Shown here piece after piece: positions 20,187-23,173 of a stretch of 23,173 bases of DNA. Origin of the DNA: a virus. The notes beneath the pieces were generated by a model. The model was not told the origin of the DNA and ran no database searches. It saw only the letters and a program-made list of their open reading frames with translations. Both the position numbers and the translations under genes were made by a program. Numbering within the stretch: the first letter of the stretch is position 1; every line of letters begins with the position of its first letter. Location: IMG/VR virus record IMGVR_UViG_3300041809_003391, positions 1 to 23,173 of that record; one strand, 5' to 3'.

Positions 20187-20657
20187 ATGAGTGAAAGTCA
20201 AAAAGATAAAGAAGAGAAATTTGATTCTGAAGGTTTCGAGAAACTTAAAGCTGCATTCAACGAATATGAGGCTGAGCAGAAAGAGCGTTTCAAAAACTTT
20301 AACGTAGGCCTGCTCAAAAACAGTAAGGTTCCTCAGGAGGCTAATGTGCCTGGCGCTGGATGGGTTAAATTCGTGTTGCTTACCCACAGCGAGCTGAGCG
20401 ATTTAGCCAAATTTTACAAGGATGATCAGCGCGAATTCGAACTGCAGGCGCTTCTAAAGATGATGAAGCCCTGCTACCCCGATTTGGCGGAGAAGGATCT
20501 GCGTGATGCGCCGTGGGATTTGGTACGTGCTCTGGAGAAGGCTTTGCTTAATGAGGGTTTTTTACCGCGTCAGGTGAGGCGGTCAATGACTGGATCAGCT
20601 GGAGCAGCGAAGCCCAGCGGATCGCAGCCGTCATCAACCTCTACCACTACACCATAG
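20187..20657 (+). CDS. Tail assembly chaperone, short (G-like) product
   Basis: A 156-residue protein from ATG 20187, with GAGGTGAT at 20176-20183. An acidic coiled-coil N-terminal region (residues ~1-35) leads to the WVKFVLLTHSELSDLAKFYKDDQREFELQALLKMM core and WDLVRALEKALLNEGFL. After the slippery site (20558-20564) the in-frame tail is Ser/Thr/Pro-rich (GAAKPSGSQPSSTSTTTP), as expected for the non-shifted short form. The tail chaperone gene normally lies just upstream of the tape measure and makes two products by -1 frameshifting; here both conditions are met. Confidence 0.78.
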   Translation: MSESQKDKEEKFDSEGFEKLKAAFNEYEAEQKERFKNFNVGLLKNSKVPQEANVPGAGWVKFVLLTHSELSDLAKFYKDDQREFELQALLKMMKPCYPDLAEKDLRDAPWDLVRALEKALLNEGFLPRQVRRSMTGSAGAAKPSGSQPSSTSTTTP

Positions 20658-20740
20658 AATACGCTACAAGCCTAACCAATTTTCAAATAGAATTCTTGAT
20701 CCAATCAGCGATTTGGTTTCATAAGTTATCAGAAGGTTAA
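20187..20740 (+). CDS. Tail assembly chaperone, -1 frameshifted (GT-like) product
   Basis: A -1 slip on U UUU UUA at 20558-20564 joins codons 1-126 to a second frame open from 20555 and ending at TAA 20738-20740, about 184 residues in total. The second part (TASGEAVNDWISWSSEAQ, then RIAAVINLYHYTIEYATSL, then FQIEFLIQSAIWFHKL) is well-formed helical coding sequence and cannot be explained by the short product. It has no good start of its own. It stops 8 nt before the tape-measure ATG. This is the lambda G/GT arrangement. Confidence 0.75.
20558..20583 (+). other. -1 programmed frameshift signal (U UUU UUA plus hairpin)
   Basis: The heptamer U UUU UUA (20558-20564) is in the correct phase (GGU UUU UUA) and is the same slippery sequence as in HIV gag-pol. 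Immediately after it ACCGC (20564-20568) can pair with GCGGT (20579-20583) across a 10-nt loop. The -1 frame is blocked by stops at 20549 and 20552 and opens just 3 nt before the heptamer. Confidence 0.75.
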
Positions 20741-20748
20741 AAAACAAA

Positions 20749-22137
20749 ATGAGCGGAGCTCCTCCTGCTGAAATAGACATTGTTGCTACTGATGATGCGT
20801 CAGATGTTTTTCAAGAAGTCAGCAGCAACTTTACTGATATGAGTAGCAATGTCAGCGAAGCTTCCGATTCAATGAGCACCGATGTGTCGGATAGCATGCA
20901 GCAGACCGCGAGTTCTGTTTCAACCATGACGACAACTGTGACAGCCGACACTAGCCAAATGCAAGATTCCTTCAATGAAGCCGGGAGCGCAGCTCAAGTA
21001 AGCATGAATCAAATAACCGTCAGCACTGGCGAAGCAAGCGATGCAACTGACACTTCAAGTCAAAGTTTCAGCCAAAACGCTATGCAGATGAATAGTGCGG
21101 CAATGAGCGGCGCCATGCTGTACATGGCAGTAAATAATGTTGAGAACGCGCAAACCTCACTTGCCCGAGCTAACTTGACAGAGGAAAAAGCCGCTAACTC
21201 CGTAACTTTGGCTCAGCAAGCCTACAATGTTGCTGTTGCAAAATACGGCGAAACCAGCATTCAGGCACAGGACGCAGCAAACAAGCTTAACTTAGCAATC
21301 GAAACCCAGCAAGTAGATCAAGAACGGGTATCAGAGGCAAGTCGCAATTACAACAGCACTCTAATGATGTCAGCATTGACGGTTATTCCCGCAGTCATAA
21401 ACGTCATGACTCTTGCAAGCCATGCAACTCAAATGTGGGAAGGAGCCCAAGCGGCTCTTGATGTTGTTATGGATGCAAACCCAATTGGCTTCGTTGTACT
21501 TGCCATAGCCGCCTTAGTGGCCGGAATAATTGCCGCTTACACGTACTGCAAGCCTTTCCGCGACATAATCAACGACATAGGCAGTATCATAGGCGGAGCT
21601 GTTCTTTCAGCATTTAACGCTTTAAAATCTGCAGGAGATGCCTTATGGAATGGTCTCAGCTGGGCATACAACAATATTCTGCTGCCAGTAGCTAATTTTT
21701 TCAAAGAAGTTTTAGTGGCCGACCTGAACGTTGCGTTAATTCCTGTTAAAGCCTTTGAGACAGCCATTGGCGCCGTCGCTAACGCTGTGAAGCCCTTGAG
21801 TGATTTAATCGGCGGCTTAGGCAGTGCACTTAGCCATCTGTGTTTTGCGCATGCGGCGCCTGCTGCTGAGGAATTTAACAAGCAGGTAACTCAGAGCATA
21901 GCGCTTAGCGACCAATTAACGCATAAAACCAACACTTTGGGCTCAAGCCTGCAAGGCCTCGCAGGCAATGTGTCCGTTAAGAGCGGGGGCGGTACAAGTA
22001 ACGTAACAATCGGCTCACCCAACATCACAATCGGCAACATAACTGGGTCGGCTTCGCTTAAGCAAACGCGTGACGCAGTGAACAAGGGAATTTGCGATGC
22101 AATGTACAAGAAAGGCATAATGAACAAGGTGACATAG
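20749..22137 (+). CDS. Tail tape-measure protein
   Basis: A 462-residue protein. Residues ~15-130 are a Ser/Thr/Gln/Asp-rich helical region (repeated Met-Ser-x-x-Val-Ser type heptads). Residues ~135-210 form a coiled coil (EKAANSVTLAQQAYNVAVAK). Residues ~247-266 are a hydrophobic segment (GFVVLAIAALVAGIIAAYTY), and further amphipathic helices follow around IGSIIGGAVLSAFNALKSAG. The C-terminus is Gly/Ser/Asn-rich. This is the usual composition of tape-measure proteins, which set tail length and help DNA entry. At roughly 1.5 angstrom per residue the tail would be about 70 nm, an estimate from known families. It lies directly after the tail chaperone. Confidence 0.82.
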   Translation: MSGAPPAEIDIVATDDASDVFQEVSSNFTDMSSNVSEASDSMSTDVSDSMQQTASSVSTMTTTVTADTSQMQDSFNEAGSAAQVSMNQITVSTGEASDATDTSSQSFSQNAMQMNSAAMSGAMLYMAVNNVENAQTSLARANLTEEKAANSVTLAQQAYNVAVAKYGETSIQAQDAANKLNLAIETQQVDQERVSEASRNYNSTLMMSALTVIPAVINVMTLASHATQMWEGAQAALDVVMDANPIGFVVLAIAALVAGIIAAYTYCKPFRDIINDIGSIIGGAVLSAFNALKSAGDALWNGLSWAYNNILLPVANFFKEVLVADLNVALIPVKAFETAIGAVANAVKPLSDLIGGLGSALSHLCFAHAAPAAEEFNKQVTQSIALSDQLTHKTNTLGSSLQGLAGNVSVKSGGGTSNVTIGSPNITIGNITGSASLKQTRDAVNKGICDAMYKKGIMNKVT

Positions 22138-22141
22138 AAAG

Positions 22142-22537
22142 ATGAGCTGGCAAATAACGCAGGGATCCACGACAATTACTCTTCCATACGCACCTCAGAC
22201 CAACACTGATGAATCACCAACCATTGATGATTCTTCAATTAACATTCCGGAGCAAGGAACCACTCTTGTTTCGGTATGCAATGATGTGCGCACTTTAACA
22301 ATGGAGGGCTTTTTCTTTATAGCAGGCTCCAGCAAAAGTGCCATCGACTCAACATACATAGTTCCCTTGCTAGGAATGCTTCACCTATTAGTTACGTTAA
22401 CGACTCCCAGACCAAGCCTTAACGCTACATGGAAATTTGACAAAGCAACCTTCATCGAAACAAAAGATTACTCAAACCAACCCGCAATCAAATTCACTCT
22501 TGTCTTCAAGTTTGCAGCAAACTACGTGGTGCTTTAG
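22142..22537 (+). CDS. Distal tail / tail-tip component
   Basis: A 131-residue beta-rich protein (ITLPYAPQTNTDESPTIDD, TLTMEGFFFIAGSS, LNATWKFDKATFIET, AIKFTLVFKFAANYVVL). The pattern, with a final antiparallel strand, resembles distal-tail or tube-like proteins that connect the tail tube to the baseplate. Its position between the tape measure and a hub-like gene supports this, but the family is not certain. It starts 4 nt after the tape-measure stop. Confidence 0.6.
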   Translation: MSWQITQGSTTITLPYAPQTNTDESPTIDDSSINIPEQGTTLVSVCNDVRTLTMEGFFFIAGSSKSAIDSTYIVPLLGMLHLLVTLTTPRPSLNATWKFDKATFIETKDYSNQPAIKFTLVFKFAANYVVL

Positions 22538-22539
22538 AC

Positions 22540-23173
22540 TTGTCGTGGACCATTCAATATTTATCTGGCAGTTCTTGGGTAACTAAGACTGACGCAGTCA
22601 TAGATCAGATAGTTGATGAGATTAATGGTCAGTTAGGCGCATCCGGAGAGCAGGAACTTGACTTTTTTCTTCCTAATACACCCGCGAATCTCGCGTTTGT
22701 GCAGGCTGATCAGCAAGTTCAAATTCTCTGGGGAAGCACCGTTGTCTTTGCTGGATTACTGCGGGCATACAAAGCCAAATTTATCACGATCACGGCTACA
22801 GTTTACAATAGCGTTTTTGAATTAATGAAAAAGCAGACCATCACTGGAAAATACAGTAACGTAGCCGCATCAACAATTTTGGCGGCAATTTGCGCGGCTT
22901 GCGGCATGACCGCTGGATCCTGCCCGACAACAGCGATTAGCACACAATTTAACGCAACAGACTGCTACACAGCAGCTCTAAACCTTGCAAACATTTTAGG
23001 CCTCAATTTATTTAATTCAGGAAACACCGTAAATATCGCTGTCAAAGGCAATCAGACACCTACAGCCATAACCATTGACACGGAAAGCGAAGTAGACATA
23101 GACCGCAGCAAAGCCGGATATGACGGCGTCATTATCCGCGGAGTAGACCAAGCAGGAAACCTAATCACAGGTT
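22540..23173 (+). CDS. Baseplate hub / tail-tip protein, 5' part (runs off the window)
   Basis: A frame open from TTG 22540, two bases after the previous stop, to the end of the window (211 codons, no stop). Visible are SWTIQYLSGSSWV, ELDFFLPNTPANLAFVQADQQVQILWG, VVFAGLLRAYKAK, the ASTILAAICAACGMT helix and the YDGVIIRGVDQAGN strand. This order (beta barrel, WG...VFxG, then a gp27/gpD-like domain with an ILxxIC helix) is typical of siphovirus tail hub proteins. The TTG start is chosen because no ATG precedes SWTIQ in this frame. Confidence 0.72.
   Translation, partial: MSWTIQYLSGSSWVTKTDAVIDQIVDEINGQLGASGEQELDFFLPNTPANLAFVQADQQVQILWGSTVVFAGLLRAYKAKFITITATVYNSVFELMKKQTITGKYSNVAASTILAAICAACGMTAGSCPTTAISTQFNATDCYTAALNLANILGLNLFNSGNTVNIAVKGNQTPTAITIDTESEVDIDRSKAGYDGVIIRGVDQAGNLITG

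Noticed and set aside
1-23173. CRISPR array, tRNA or rRNA genes, integrase, transposase or att sites
   Set aside because: No regularly spaced repeats, cloverleaf-like segment, recombinase or transposase motifs, or terminal repeats were found. Provirus versus free virus therefore cannot be decided here.

Overview
This window looks like a stretch of a head-tailed archaeal virus (Caudoviricetes-like, HK97-fold capsid, siphovirus-type tail genes) or a provirus of that kind. The archaeal assignment rests on several things seen in the sequence. There are two small winged-helix proteins of the archaeal type (COG3432/HTH_45-like), and TATA-like boxes lie upstream of several genes. Secreted proteins end in a Pro-Glu-Phe motif, a membrane segment and a basic tail. 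There are also wHTH-plus-membrane-anchor regulators. These traits together are common in Bathyarchaeia, so a Bathyarchaeia host is my best guess, but it is an inference. No integrase, att site, tRNA, rRNA or CRISPR array is visible.

Layout. (1) 1-3091: a tightly packed + strand early/accessory operon with a Cys-rich mini-protein, a wHTH-like protein, a basic peptide, a ParB-like protein, an ABC ATPase and GNAT pair split at an A-run, and a small winged-helix regulator. (2) 3303-4941: two convergent, paralogous membrane-anchored surface proteins. (3) 5185-6282: small genes including a coiled-coil/membrane protein and a second winged-helix regulator. (4) 6294-14541: terminase small and large subunits, a small protein, portal, MuF-like protein, protease-scaffold, decoration protein and major capsid protein. 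(5) 15577-18693: connector/completion proteins and major tail protein. (6) 20187-23173: tail assembly chaperone with a -1 frameshift signal, tape measure, distal tail-like protein and the start of a baseplate/hub protein that runs off the window.

The unusual feature is that the virion-assembly module is repeatedly interrupted by host-like cargo genes (morons): a BsuPI-like ectodomain protein at 8411-9127 (-), a YVTN beta-propeller at 10854-11530 (-, frameshifted), wHTH-membrane proteins at 14626-15459 (-) and 16860-17765 (+), and a NosD-like beta-helix at 18690-20024 (-). Most have their own promoter. The beta-propeller and beta-helix genes share one operator/promoter design (GTCAA-N6-TTGAC next to a TATA-like box). 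The two wHTH-membrane genes share another (a near-identical 24-nt promoter plus a GTCC-N8-GGAC palindrome), and a similar palindrome precedes the surface gene at 4036-4941. One cargo gene is flanked by a diverged ~30-bp direct repeat made from the end of terminase and the start of the next gene, which records how it was inserted. Together this suggests a co-regulated programme, expressed from the virus, that alters the host surface and perhaps senses it.

Several real genes are too short for ordinary ORF cut-offs (111-266, 982-1077, 5765-5920, 16041-16145, 16591-16719) and are listed here. Two canonical -1 slippery heptamers (A AAA AAC in the ABC/GNAT pair, U UUU UUA in the tail chaperone) sit exactly where the second reading frame opens.
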